Below are positions 20,850 through 27,695 of a stretch of 64,000 bases of DNA, in pieces. The position numbers and the translations under genes are program-made. The stretch's first letter is position 1, and every line of letters starts with the position of its first letter. The stretch lies in contig NC_057862.1 in the NCBI RefSeq assembly GCF_019393635.1, forward strand, positions 416,375,669 to 416,439,668, in the 5' to 3' direction. Origin of the DNA: Dromiciops gliroides (Eukaryota > Chordata > Mammalia > Microbiotheria > Microbiotheriidae). Under the pieces are notes generated by a model. That model ran no database searches. It saw nothing but the letters and a program-made list of their open reading frames with translations, and was not told the DNA's origin.

Positions 20850-23404
20850 GTGAATGAATGAATGGATAGATAGAGAGATAGATAGATAGATTAATTAGTT
20901 AATTCAAGGACAAGGGAACAGGGAAAAAGGAAAATGGATAATCTCCCTGGCTCTAGCATGGGCTATCTCAAACCCAAACTCGCTTTCAGTTCAGCTAATT
21001 CAAAGGGCTGGATTTAACTCACCACCAGGGGGTCTGTAATTTCTATGGGAGTCAGCAGCCAGTCTCTAGTCAGCTCCAAATGCTCCTCAAAGGCCAGAGA
21101 ACGAAAGAAAGTGAGTCACTTCCTGTTGGAGTGCCTTTTTCTACCTTTTTCTCCCTCCCACAAAGAGGAGGTCCTTCAAGTAGTGTGGCTGAGACTGGTT
21201 CCCTGTTAATGAAGCAGTCCATGGCCTCTGAGGACACTCCTTCTCAGGGTTGGCCAAGTTAAACTAGTTTAGCAGGGCGGGCCAGGTGTGGCTCAAATCT
21301 AATCATCTTTAAGTGGGTACTTAGTAGTTAATCAAGACCTCTGGGCATCCCAAATTCCATTATTTTACCACACTATCATATCAATGAAATGATAGTATTT
21401 TCAGATAACTTACAAAGAACCAAGACCCAATAAACAATTTGTGTTCAGAAATAATTTATAGGAGGCAGCTAGGTGGCACAGCGGATTAAGCACTGGCCCT
21501 GGATTCAGGAGTACCTGAGTTCAAATCCGGCCTCAGACACTTGATACTTACTAGCTGTGTGACCCTGGGCAAGTCACTTAACCCCCATTTCCCCGCCAAA
21601 AAAAAAAAAAAAAGAAATCATCTGATTCAGAAATAATTTATAAAGTTTTTACACAGAGATTCTTGAAATAGACTGCTTGAATACAAATGTATAATCTTTT
21701 TTGGTCTAGATCTGTGATTTCATTGGTATAAGTAACTCTTAGTCAGGAAACTATTCTTATCAATGAAGACAGGCAACTCCACTTCAATTTATAGTCTTAG
21801 AGAGCTGCCTTGGCCCCAAAGAGGTTAAGTGACTTCCCAAGGGTCACAGAGCTGGATTGTGGCAGAAGCTGATCTTGAACTCGGGTCTTCCTGATGATTC
21901 ACACTCTACATAATAAAACTGATAAATAAATATAATTTATAGAAAGTATAATCAGGGAAAGCTCCAAAGAAGTAGTTATACTAGAGCTAAACCTTGAAAG
22001 AAGGTAAGAAGTCTGAGAGGAAGAGATGAAGGAGTAAACTCCAGGAATAAAAGAAAGCTTGTGTGAATACACGAAGTATAACATGGAATACTGAATTCTG
22101 AGAACAGCTAGTGATGTGTTTTAGCTAAAACATAATGTGTGAAAGGGAATAATAATAAATAAGGCTGGAAAGGGAGGTTTGTCACTAAACTGAGGAGAGC
22201 CTGAAAGGCTAGGCTAAAAAGTCTGTATTTTGTCCTAGTAGCAATAGGGAGCCACTATAGGTTTTTGAGCAGGGAAATGACAGAGTAAAGGATGAGTCCA
22301 AGGTTATAAACCTGAGTAACCAAAATGTGCTACCCTCAAAATAAAAAGAAAAATGTAGAAAAGAAGCAAGTTTGCAAGGTAAGGGGGAAGAATTTGAGTT
22401 CAGGGTTAAGTGATTCATGTTGGAAATGCTGATAGGACATCCAGGTGGCTATGTCCAACACCGGGCTAGAGTTCAGGAGAGAGAAGTGATGGGAGAAGAA
22501 AAGGGCCCACCTTAAAGAAGATATAAAATTATCAGCCCAATTTTATAGATTAGGCAAAGACCTTGAACTAAGCAGATACTTCATTTAGTTCAAAACTTTG
22601 TTTGATATCCAATGAAAAGTTATAATGCACACACAAAAAAGAAAAAGTACAGATATCTCAGCTTGTCAACCCTTTCTCATTAAATTTTTTTGCCTAATTA
22701 AATAATGACCCATCTTTATTAAATCACATGATCTCAAAATAAAAAAATGAGGAATTCTGTCCAAAAATAGTTTTATGACATTTTCCCCCTTTTATGTTAG
22801 TGGCACTTTGTTTTTGGATTAGCAAAAGTGTTAAACACCTTACTTAGAAACATACATGTATTCATTCAGCAAAAGTTTATGGAATGCTAACCATGTATAT
22901 AACATTGTGCTTGATACTATGGGAGATACAGAGAAATATAAAACCTACCTTTAAGAGCTTACAACCTAGCTGGAATAAAACAAACACATATAAATAATTT
23001 AACAGTAACACAAGGCATAAAAGTTGTAACAAAGCACCATGATTAAGGACCAGACAAGTAGAACAGACAGCAAATGTTATGAGTTCAAAAGATTAAGAGA
23101 CCACCACGTAATAGGAAGTTGAGAGAAAGCTTCATCAAAGTGGAATAACACTTTCTCCATTTGCCAGTTTGGAAATCATTAAATTCAAAATGTTTTTGTT
23201 TACTGACCTCTTCAAAAGACAGACTTTCCCTTAAATCTAAAGTATTAATAATTTTATTGTTGTAAATTCAAACAGAAAAACTAAAATAATTGATATACTT
23301 ACAATACCATGGACTTCAGCAACTCTGCTGCAAAGATCAGGACGCTTCTTTTGAATTGCCAGATAAAAGGGATTTTTCATGAGATCTTCATCATACAAAG
23401 CCAT
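464..23404 (-). CDS. ANKRD27: ANKRD27 (VARP), N-terminal 328 residues over ten coding exons; gene continues off the left edge
   Basis: The exons, in transcript order, are 23404-23303, 8801-8691, 6248-6092, 4019-3865, 3610-3551, 3459-3406, 3299-3234, 3148-3072, 2462-2341 and 542-464. They total 983 nt, join in frame without a stop, and each is flanked by AG and GT. The translation starts [15 protein letters not shown] and follows human ANKRD27 as I remember it nearly residue by residue, through [12 protein letters not shown] and [17 protein letters not shown] to [17 protein letters not shown]. The family protein is about 1,050 residues, with an N-terminal region, a VPS9 Rab21 exchange domain (about 230-370) and two ankyrin blocks. 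It acts on endosomes and melanosome-related carriers with Rab32/38, VAMP7 and retromer. This window stops inside the VPS9 domain; the ankyrin exons lie beyond base 1. The gene is divergent from RGS9BP. Every exon reads open, so it looks functional. Confidence 0.96.
543..1440. other. ANKRD27 intron, nothing recognised
   Basis: AT-rich intron between coding exons 10 and 9. The short plus-strand frame at 951-1145 has no recognisable homology. A small ATT-rich stretch lies at 1,345-1,400. Confidence 0.5.
1440..1690 (-). repeat. Old L2/MIR-type fragment, antisense
   Basis: AGCACCTACTATGTACCAGG followed by AATGAGAAAATTGAGG and GTGGAGCTGGGACTAGAA read like the reverse of an L2 3' end joined to a MIR body. 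Confidence 0.6.
1690..2245 (+). repeat. L2 LINE, 3' end, sense
   Basis: GACTGTGAGCTCCTTCGGGG, CAGTACCTGATACATGTTAG and TGCTTAATAAATGTTAGG are the classic L2 3' terminus. The upstream part matches the end of its ORF2 at protein level. Much diverged; lies next to ANKRD27 coding exon 9. Confidence 0.8.
2341..2462 (-). CDS. ANKRD27: ANKRD27 coding exon 9 (residues 261-302, both end codons split)
   Basis: 122 nt encoding [20 protein letters not shown] through [13 protein letters not shown] after acceptor TTACAG; the donor is GTTTGT. Part of the VPS9 domain. It lies 100 bp from the 3' end of an L2 fragment. Confidence 0.95.
2690..2890. repeat. Old MIR-like fragment
   Basis: Contains GGAAATTGAGGCCCAGAG and ACACAAGTTATCAGATGTCA, the pattern of an ancient interspersed repeat that also appears at 9,200-9,370 and 40,970-41,150. 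Confidence 0.5.
3072..3148 (-). CDS. ANKRD27: ANKRD27 coding exon 8 (residues 236-261, last codon split)
   Basis: 77 nt encoding [20 protein letters not shown] then VKPEF, ending AG|GTAAGAG so that Ser261 is completed by the next exon. Matches human. Confidence 0.95.
3234..3299 (-). CDS. ANKRD27: ANKRD27 coding exon 7 (residues 214-235)
   Basis: Twenty-two codons, starting [15 protein letters not shown] and ending TIEASE, with acceptor TTTTGCAG and donor GTAGGT. It leads into the start of the VPS9 region. Confidence 0.95.
3406..3459 (-). CDS. ANKRD27: ANKRD27 coding exon 6 (residues 196-213)
   Basis: Eighteen codons, [18 protein letters not shown], between acceptor CCTAG and donor GTAAGT. 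It is predicted to be helical. Human has [18 protein letters not shown]. Confidence 0.95.
3551..3610 (-). CDS. ANKRD27: ANKRD27 coding exon 5 (residues 176-195)
   Basis: Exactly 20 codons, [20 protein letters not shown], phase 0 at both ends, donor GTAAGC. Human differs by one residue (DSANAL). Confidence 0.95.
3865..4019 (-). CDS. ANKRD27: ANKRD27 coding exon 4 (residues 124-175)
   Basis: It encodes [20 protein letters not shown] through RKSLRHYI after the acceptor TTTTCAG. The C-terminal two thirds is nearly identical to human ([12 protein letters not shown]). The first dozen residues, Ser/Thr-rich, differ from human. The donor reads ATA|GTCAGT, with an unusual C at +3; the frame and the next exon support this position. 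Confidence 0.93.
4114..4240 (+). repeat. WSINE1-like CORE-SINE, sense
   Basis: Head GACAGCTAGGTAGTGGAGTG, GAGTTCAAATTTAGCC and ACTAGCTGCATGACCCTGGG, diverged from consensus. Its A-rich tail has become the GGAA microsatellite that follows. Confidence 0.85.
4241..4414 (+). repeat. (GGAA)n microsatellite, about 38 perfect units
   Basis: An uninterrupted AAGG/GGAA tetranucleotide to 4,394, then imperfect GAAA. It lies about 220 bp upstream of coding exon 4 in transcript sense. Both strands give artefactual Lys/Glu or Ser/Phe frames. Confidence 0.97.
4919..5060 (+). repeat. WSINE1-like SINE, sense (first of a tandem pair)
   Basis: GGCAGCTAGGTGGCGCAGTG to CCTCATTGCCCTGCAAAAGA. It carries the variant AAATCCGCCTCAG, shared with the copy at 5,286. 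AAAGAAATGT flanks it on both sides. Confidence 0.9.
5061..5258 (+). repeat. (GAAA/GGAA)n compound purine microsatellite
   Basis: Blocks of GAAA, then GGAA, then GAAA, grown from the tail of the preceding SINE. Almost 200 bp of pure purine on the plus strand. Confidence 0.97.
5286..5478 (+). repeat. WSINE1-like SINE with GAAA tail, sense (second of a tandem pair)
   Basis: Shares with the copy at 4,919 the private CCGCCTCAG variant, the CTTTACCCTCATTGCCCTGC tail and the ATGAAATGAAAGAAAG start of the microsatellite. Confidence 0.9.
5530..5561 (-). repeat. Truncated SINE tail, antisense
   Basis: TTTTTTGCGGGGCAGTGGGG and TTAAGTGAC are only the last 30 or so bases of the SINE, a severely 5'-truncated insertion. 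Confidence 0.6.
5591..5747 (+). repeat. WSINE1-like SINE, sense
   Basis: GGGGCAGCTAGATGGCGCAG to CCCCAATTGCCTCACCC plus an A-rich tail; near consensus. Confidence 0.92.
5770..5990 (-). repeat. MIR-type SINE, antisense
   Basis: GATGGAAACTGAGACTTAAG, CTTGCCCACAGTCACATG and CCAGTGTTCTTTCCACTACA run in the antisense MIR order. Old. Confidence 0.65.
6092..6248 (-). CDS. ANKRD27: ANKRD27 coding exon 3 (residues 72-123)
   Basis: It is 157 nt, encoding [20 protein letters not shown] through [20 protein letters not shown], and ends in phase 1. Acceptor TTTCAG and donor GTATTT. Very close to human across the whole exon. Confidence 0.95.
6249..8690. other. ANKRD27 intron between coding exons 3 and 2
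   Basis: Mostly unique AT-rich sequence. A diverged MIR-like stretch lies at about 6,930-7,070 (GGTCTCTAAGGTCCCACAGA). No coding homology was recognised in the short frames. Confidence 0.5.
8691..8801 (-). CDS. ANKRD27: ANKRD27 coding exon 2 (residues 35-71)
   Basis: It has 37 codons starting [12 protein letters not shown] and ending ESFQTLNGK, with acceptor CTGTAG and donor GTACCC. Phase is 0 at both ends. Human has [19 protein letters not shown] at this point. It is separated from the initiator exon by a 14.5-kb intron dense with retroelements. Confidence 0.95.
8802..9940. other. ANKRD27 intron, mostly unassigned, one old repeat
   Basis: At 9,200-9,370, CAGATGAAGAAACTGAGGCC and AGTGACGTGCTCAAGGTCAC form an ancient MIR-like repeat. 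The remainder is unassigned AT-rich intron. Confidence 0.5.
9953..10100 (+). repeat. WSINE1-like SINE, sense, with target duplication
   Basis: Starts GGGGCAGATAGGTGGTGGAG and ends CCCCAATTGCCTCACC plus an A tail. AAGGGTGCA precedes it and AGGGTGCAA follows it, a target-site duplication. Confidence 0.92.
10318..10444 (-). repeat. WSINE1-like SINE, antisense, internally deleted
   Basis: Poly-T, AAGTGAGGCAATTGGGG to CCATCTAGCTGCCCC. About 21 bp are missing between two GGT triplets (GAACTCAGGT directly joins GCTCTATCC). Confidence 0.9.
10445..11088 (-). repeat. L1 3' UTR end, antisense, 5'-truncated, split by a SINE
   Basis: CTCCCTCCCTCCCTTCCCTC, CATGAGTCCTTTGGAATTAT and ACAATGTTTTTCTGGTTCTG are the reversed marsupial L1 3' UTR. 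GTAGCTACTCTT at 10,306-10,317 recurs at 11,089-11,100, a 12-bp target duplication bracketing the L1 together with the SINEs inside it. Little decayed. Confidence 0.85.
10472..10633 (+). repeat. WSINE1-like SINE, sense, inside the L1 3' end
   Basis: Near-consensus copy. AAAGTATTTTA at 10,461-10,471 is repeated at 10,634-10,644, so it inserted after the L1. Confidence 0.93.
11101..12430. other. Intron, nothing recognised
   Basis: AT-rich ANKRD27 intron sequence. The frame at 11,915-12,136 is unsupported by any homology I can see. Confidence 0.5.
12431..12575 (-). repeat. WSINE1-like SINE, antisense, with target duplication
   Basis: Poly-T then GGCGGGGCCATGGGGGTTAA to CCACCTAGCTGCCCC. GGTCTTCACTGATTTT before and GGTCTTCACTAATTTT after form the duplication. 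Confidence 0.93.
12880..13250 (+). repeat. L1 ORF2 C-terminal fragment, then L2 fragment, sense
   Basis: 12,880-13,030 translates to a decayed L1 ORF2 end (pattern LINTLFMEL). 13,030-13,250 reads CTGACACTACCACCACGCTG onward, as in the L2 ORF2 region. Both are very diverged. Confidence 0.55.
14413..14464 (+). repeat. (CAATGA)/(CAA)n simple repeat
   Basis: Three ACAATG units run into about eleven CAA triplets, within the antisense L1. Confidence 0.9.
14596..14743 (+). repeat. WSINE1-like SINE, sense, with target duplication
   Basis: Near consensus. AATACTAAACT at 14,581-14,591 recurs at 14,751-14,761. Confidence 0.94.
15500..16690 (-). repeat. Probable L1 5'/ORF1 remnant, antisense, with a SINE inside
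   Basis: TCAATTCTTTCTTCCACAGC and GCAACTTTCCTCCAGAACTC look like reversed L1 coiled-coil coding sequence. Identity is weaker than in the preceding block and it may include unrelated DNA. Confidence 0.45.
16261..16470 (+). repeat. WSINE1-like SINE plus a second SINE tail, sense
   Basis: A full copy ends CCCCCATTGCCCCGCC with a (A)n(GAAAA)n tail. A second tail, ATTGCCTCACTAAAAAAA, follows. AAAATCATTTTTTG flanks the whole. Confidence 0.85.
16690..16965 (+). repeat. MIR/THER-type CORE-SINE, sense
   Basis: AGCAGCTAGGTGGCACCGTG, TGTTTGCCTCAGTGTTCTCA, GATGATAACACTTACCTCCT and CCTGGCATAGAGTAGATACT give the full head-core-tail order of the longer, older family. Confidence 0.8.
17050..17668 (+). mobile_element. 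Probable solo LTR fossil, sense
   Basis: About 620 bp with inverted ends GTAAAGG...CCTTTACA, a TATA-like CTGTATAAGTC near 17,350 and AATAAA at 17,600-17,605 followed by a TG-rich stretch: the U3-R-U5 order of an endogenous retrovirus LTR. No internal region is adjacent. Target duplication not established. Class unassigned; moderately old. Confidence 0.55.
17690..18490. other. Intron, nothing recognised
   Basis: AT-rich sequence without a repeat or gene that I can name. Confidence 0.5.
18719..18878 (+). repeat. WSINE1-like SINE, sense, with an internal 11-bp duplication
   Basis: Near consensus, except that TAGCTGTGTGA occurs twice in a row (18,809-18,830). AAAATGACCATG precedes it; its partner lies after the next SINE. 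Confidence 0.94.
18883..19045 (+). repeat. WSINE1-like SINE, sense, inserted at the tail of the previous one
   Basis: GGGGTGGCTAGGTGGCGCAG to CCCCCATTGCCCAGC plus an A-rich tail. AAAATGACCGTG at 19,046-19,057 closes the duplication opened at 18,707. Confidence 0.93.
19125..20310 (-). mobile_element. RTE-type LINE, antisense, 3' part of the reverse-transcriptase ORF
   Basis: Minus-strand frames at 19,919-19,707 ([40 protein letters not shown]) and 19,646-19,458 ([33 protein letters not shown]) match the conserved RTE ORF C-terminus (DNFTYLGS, RRGISLATKLKVYRA, WQDKIPDTEVL). The 3' end is a short ACAACAACCAACC-type tail. Truncated at the 5' side and broken by stops and frameshifts. Confidence 0.85.
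20414..21372 (-). mobile_element. Solo LTR fossil, antisense, interrupted by a SINE
   Basis: The sequence between TGTAGGTGAC at 20,414 and TTTTACCACA ending at 21,372 has TG...CA ends and is flanked by CTAT on both sides (20,410-20,413 and 21,373-21,376). A 4-bp duplication is usual for gammaretrovirus-like (ERV1) LTRs. A reversed AATAAA region lies near 20,598-20,620. About 700 bp without the SINE; no coding parts remain. Middle-aged: older than the SINE inside it. Confidence 0.75.
20652..20900 (+). repeat. WSINE1-like SINE with (TAAA)n/(GATA)n tail, sense
   Basis: The body ends CCCTCATTGCCCTGCATAAA, and the tail has expanded to about 17 TAAA units, then TGAA and GATA. AATTCAAGGACA at 20,640-20,651 recurs at 20,901-20,912. 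Confidence 0.94.
21461..21620 (+). repeat. WSINE1-like SINE, sense, with 17-bp target duplication
   Basis: TTCAGAAATAATTTATA at 21,444-21,460 and again at 21,627-21,643. The tail reads CCCCCATTTCCCCGCC plus As. Confidence 0.94.
21790..21897 (-). repeat. MIR-type fragment, antisense
   Basis: AAAGAGGTTAAGTGACTTCC and GAACTCGGGTCTTCCTGATG. Confidence 0.6.
21900..22510 (-). repeat. L2 LINE ORF2 fragment, antisense
   Basis: AGTAGCAATAGGGAGCCACT and GAGCAGGGAAATGACAGAGT are the reverse of the L2 segment reading GGCTCCCTATCGCC and CATGTCAC. The same L2 region occurs at 57,400-57,560. Confidence 0.7.
22850..23130 (-). repeat. L2 LINE 3' end, antisense
   Basis: TTCATTCAGCAAAAGTTTAT, GGAGATACAGAGAAATATAA and AGAGCTTACAACCTAGCTGG are the reversed L2 terminus. 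Confidence 0.6.
23303..23404 (-). CDS. ANKRD27: ANKRD27 coding exon 1 (residues 1-34, initiator Met)
   Basis: It encodes [15 protein letters not shown] and ends RVAEVHGI, followed by the donor GTAAGT. The Met is chosen because human ANKRD27 begins [15 protein letters not shown]. The exon probably extends a few bases 5' as untranslated sequence to an acceptor AG near 23,408-23,435, which I could not fix. Confidence 0.95.
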
Positions 23405-23409
23405 ATGGA

Positions 23410-24365
23410 CTTCAGATATTCCAAAAATCAGTTTTCTAGTAGGGAGTTAAAAAAGGTATTAGCTGATGACATTAGAATTTTTGTAGCACAATAAATCTTG
23501 ATCCTTCACTTTAAAAAAATAAAAGTATGTGAATTCATCATCCATCATCTTATATTTCACCCTTATCAGGATTCAATTTGACAGAGATATACCAAATATA
23601 GACTAGAATGCTATTAACCAATCAATGTGACCCCTTTATTGAACAGAGCTATAAATTCTATTAAGAATCTTATTAAACTGCATATCATTGTTAAAAGTGC
23701 TTTAAGAAAGTACTTAAATAACTCATTTCTTTTTTAATCTACTTTATTCCTGAAATGCCATGTTTAATTTTAAATGTCCACAACTCAAAAAAAAAAAAGA
23801 TACTTTTTCTTGGCTTTATGAAGGTCCATCCCCATTAATATCGACGTAATTTTATGAAGATTTATGCCAACAATTAAAACATATATTACAGGGGGAAAGT
23901 ATAATTAGCACATTACAAGCTAACAATTATTTTGAAAGGAAAATTTTACTATTAAGTTTAAAATTTGCCCAGCAAATACTGCATAGTTGCTTCTCTAGTA
24001 CCCAGTCAGTCCAAACACAGCTGTTGCATTTTTAGGTCATTTCCTGAACTGAGCAAACGTTCTTATCTCCTAAAGTTTATATCCCACAATGGCTTTAATA
24101 TTTAAAACAAAAGATTTGACAGACCTAAAAGTGGATGGCTCAGCTACAATCTTCCTATATAAAACTGGTGATATTTTTGAGAATTTAAGATAAAACCGCT
24201 GAAATCAAGAGTTTGAAACTCATTGCTAACACCAAAGGGCACGTAAATATTTTGTAAATCCAAGCCATACAAGTATGATTTTAAATTATTTTGACTGGCT
24301 AGACAGCTACATAAAGGAAGAACTCAAACTGTTTAAATTTTTGATATGGGAGACATGGCATAATA
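23410..24365. other. ANKRD27 intron 1, nothing recognised
   Basis: AT-rich unique sequence immediately upstream of the initiator exon. Confidence 0.5.
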
Positions 24366-24950
24366 CCTTATATTAATATAACATTTTATGATTTAAAAGG
24401 CATTTTCCTCACAAAAACCCTATCATGAATTAGAGGGTATAATTTTTATCTCCATTTCACAGATGAGAAAGCCAAAGCTAAAAGCTTAAATAACTTGCCC
24501 ATAGTCACACACATCTACTAAATTAAAGTCAAAGTTAAAATCCTGCTCTCCTATCCCCAAGACAAATACTTTTAATACCACACTACATCACAACAGCTAG
24601 CTCAATATTTACTAACAAAAGTGCTTTTTAATTATAGATTTGGTGCTCACTCTGAACAAAAGCTGATAAAAATGTTATTTATTCATTCATTTTTCCAAGT
24701 GCTTACTAAATCCCATTATGTGTTTAATGCTGGAGGTAGAAAACAAAATGGGTAGATGTGAGGTTACCAGAAAGATCAGGAGGCAACAATAAACACAGTT
24801 TAAACAAAGGAACTAAATAATATCATATCATAAGAGGGTATCACAAGAAAATACGGTAATAACTACCACATGAAAGTACACTTAATTCAATCCAACAGCA
24901 CATTATTTACTGAGTACCAAACTACACCTAACACTGTACAAAATACTAGC
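24366..24950 (-). repeat. MIR-type SINE and L2 3' end fragments, antisense
   Basis: ATTTCACAGATGAGAAAGCC at 24,454 (MIR) and TATTCATTCATTTTTCCAAG with AGTGCTTACTAAATCCC (L2-like). Both old. Confidence 0.5.
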
Positions 24951-25179
24951 CTGAGATAACAATGTATTGATTTCAATGGGTTTTTTTAAAAAGGGGAGAA
25001 AATGCCTGCAAATGTAAAAGTACAATTGCTTTGCTTCCTTATTACTATTCAGTATACTAAAGCTGAGCAAAAAACATTTCTATGTACATTTTTTGAATTC
25101 AGCTATCTCTTGTTGCATTTAATCTATAATATAAAAAAACTCGAGATCCTCCTTGCACTACCTTCCCAGCTCTATCCCA

Positions 25180-25345
25180 ATGAGAAATGATCATAATACA
25201 GTTCTGGGAACACCTTCTGATGTCAGGATGGGTAGACAACTTTCTCATGGGTTATTCCTAGTTATCCTGTGGACTCAGAAGGTTTATACATGTTCGTTAA
25301 CACTGAGTTCACTTGCACATTAACTGTCACTGTGCTAAAACTGGA
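25180..25345 (+). repeat. Unassigned repeat, copy A
   Basis: CTTCTGATGTCA, CATGGGTTATTC, CCTGTGGACTC, TTCACTTGCACATTAACTG occur in the same order and spacing as in copy B at 42,446-42,610. No family recognised. Confidence 0.6.
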
Positions 25346-25899
25346 TTTGAATACATTAAGACCTACAGGTAGAAAATTCAAATTTCGATTCCCCAAATGT
25401 TAACATCTGATAAAATATACAAGTAGGAAAACATTCCACTCAAATTGAAAATCATGGGTCTTAATATGACTGAAGGAAAAGGGTACAACTCTCCCAGAGT
25501 TTCTCCAGAAATATACTTACATCAGTAAACTCCATCTAGGACAGGACTGCACAAAAAGAAGTTGCTATCATTTGCAAATCCTGAAGAGGGGTCCTTCCAA
25601 AGAAGGCAGCACAAGCCCAGGGAAAGAGTCTCAAAGCTCTCTAACCAGGGAAACCTCCAGGGGGAAAGACGACTAGCCAATGCCCTGACCAGGGAAGCCC
25701 CAGTCAGAAATAAAAAACAACAGTCCCTTGGGGCAGGAGAACTGCAAGGGTGATAGAAAACCAACCAGTATACTGATCAGCTACTACAGAACTCTGACTT
25801 GCAGATTGCCAATACTCTCAGTATGGATAGAGCTGTGTTTTTCAAAATAATTACTATTGCTATAAAGATCAGCTTGGAGTAAGCATATTTTTATTTATG

Positions 25900-26056
25900 T
25901 TACGTTGCGTTGCATTGTGTTGCATTATATTATATTATATTATATTATATTATATTATATTATATTATATTATATTATATTATATTATATTATATTATAT
26001 TATATTATATTATATTATATTATATTATATTATATTATATTATATTATATTATATA
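25900..26056 (+). repeat. (TTATA)n pentanucleotide array, about 31 units
   Basis: Perfect TTATA units follow five variant pentamers (TTACG, TTGCG, TTGCA, TTGTG, TTGCA) at the left edge. Confidence 0.95.
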
Positions 26057-26379
26057 CCAGTAAAGGATTGACCATGTATGTGTCTCCCTAACTTCTCATG
26101 CAAGTCTCAGGCTGCATGGTAGAGAAAGCAGGGAGAGAACTTCAGCATGCCAATTAGCACAAGCAGAAGAAAAGCCCCAAAAGATGTGGCCTCAAGGTGA
26201 TCTGAGAGTTCAGAAGACCTACAAGACCTAAGCTGTCCTAAAAGACAGAGCCAAGAGAGTCTCCAAAACCCAAAACGCTCTAATGGTGTCCTCCAAGGAT
26301 ATATATCCTCTTTTGATAGAGGCTCTTTTGATCAAAGCTCATTGGTAAGCATCAATTCAATTCCATTAGTTGACATGAC

Positions 26380-27695
26380 ATGGTGGTCTGCGTTAAAATG
26401 AACTCCACAGATGACATCAGGGAAAAGTATGCAAAAGACCCTTACTCAAGTTGCTTAAGGCAAAGTCCATCATCTAGGCCTGGTTTGATCCCATCAGTCC
26501 CTGACTGCTCTAGACAAAAGAATTCTCCATTTCTTATGTTCCTTAGGGTTTTTCCCAGATCAAGAATTGGACTTTCTGGAGTGAGGAGGAGAAAGGACTG
26601 GGAAACTGATCTATGGGCCCCACCAAGAAATCCATTATTAATAATTATTTTCTCACAGAGCAAAATAAATGGAAGGCAGCAGCAGAAACGCAGTCTAACC
26701 ACCCCATCAAGAAGGTGCAAAATCTGGCCCTGACCCTAAAGTCCCAAATCAGAACTGAGGCAGAAGGCATTAGTAAATAAAGACTGAACACTACAAAGAA
26801 ATATTATGATTCAAGAACAATGCCAGAGAAAAACCCAGAAAACACTAATTCCACAACTACAAGAGAGCCTCAAAAGGGGAAAAAAAAATTGACTACACAT
26901 ACTAAAACAGTAGCTAGAAGAAATGAAGCAAAAGATAATAAATGAAATGAGTTCCTAGAATTATAAATGAAAAAAGTTCTGGAGGAAAACAGAAAAGAGA
27001 ACAAACAGCTTAGAAGAAAAAGTGGAAAACATTACCCAAGTAACAAACACCCTGAAAATTAGAATGAACTGAACAGAACTCAATGACTTCACAAGACAAC
27101 AAAGTAGAACAAAACTAAAAGACTGGGGGTTTGGGGGGGGGGGGAATGTTATCTATTTGCTATCAGAAACAAGTGACCTGAAAAACAGTTCAAGGAGAGA
27201 CCATGTAAAAGAAGCACGAGATTCCCTGAAAACAACCAAAAATTACGGATATTTGAAGAAATATCAACCTTCTTGAACCTGAAAACAAAGTAAAAACAGA
27301 AAGAATCCACCAGTTACCTCTTGAAAGAAACCTCAAAGTGAAAATTCCATATTGTCACAGCCAAAATCCAGAGCTCTAGATCAAAGGAAAAAAAGTACCA
27401 CAAACAAAAAAGAAAGAATTCAATTACAGAGGATCCACAGTCCAGATCATACAAGAATCTGCTTGCTACACTATAAAAAGGAAAAGGTAACAGCTCAAAG
27501 ACAAGAACAATTTATCCATTAAGACTAAGTATAATCCTACAAAGGGACTTTTAATGGAAATCAAATAAAAATGCATTTCTTGACTTAGCACTATGTGACA
27601 GGCACTGTACTAAGCATAAAAAAGGACATTCAAACATTTCTGATGAAAAGACCAGAGCTGAGTAGAGTATCAGAAATACAGAAACCTAGAAGACA
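26380..27695 (+). repeat. L1 or HAL1 5' UTR and ORF1 remnant, sense
   Basis: AACAGAAAAGAGAACAAACA encodes coiled-coil-like sequence. Later stretches match ORF1 (CCAAAATCCAGAGCTCTAGA), and GACATTCAAACATTTCTGAT with GAAAAGACCAGAGCTGAGTA is the ORF1 C-terminus (TFLMKRPEL). Many stops; old. The sequence at 25,440-25,800 may be more of its 5' UTR. Confidence 0.65.
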
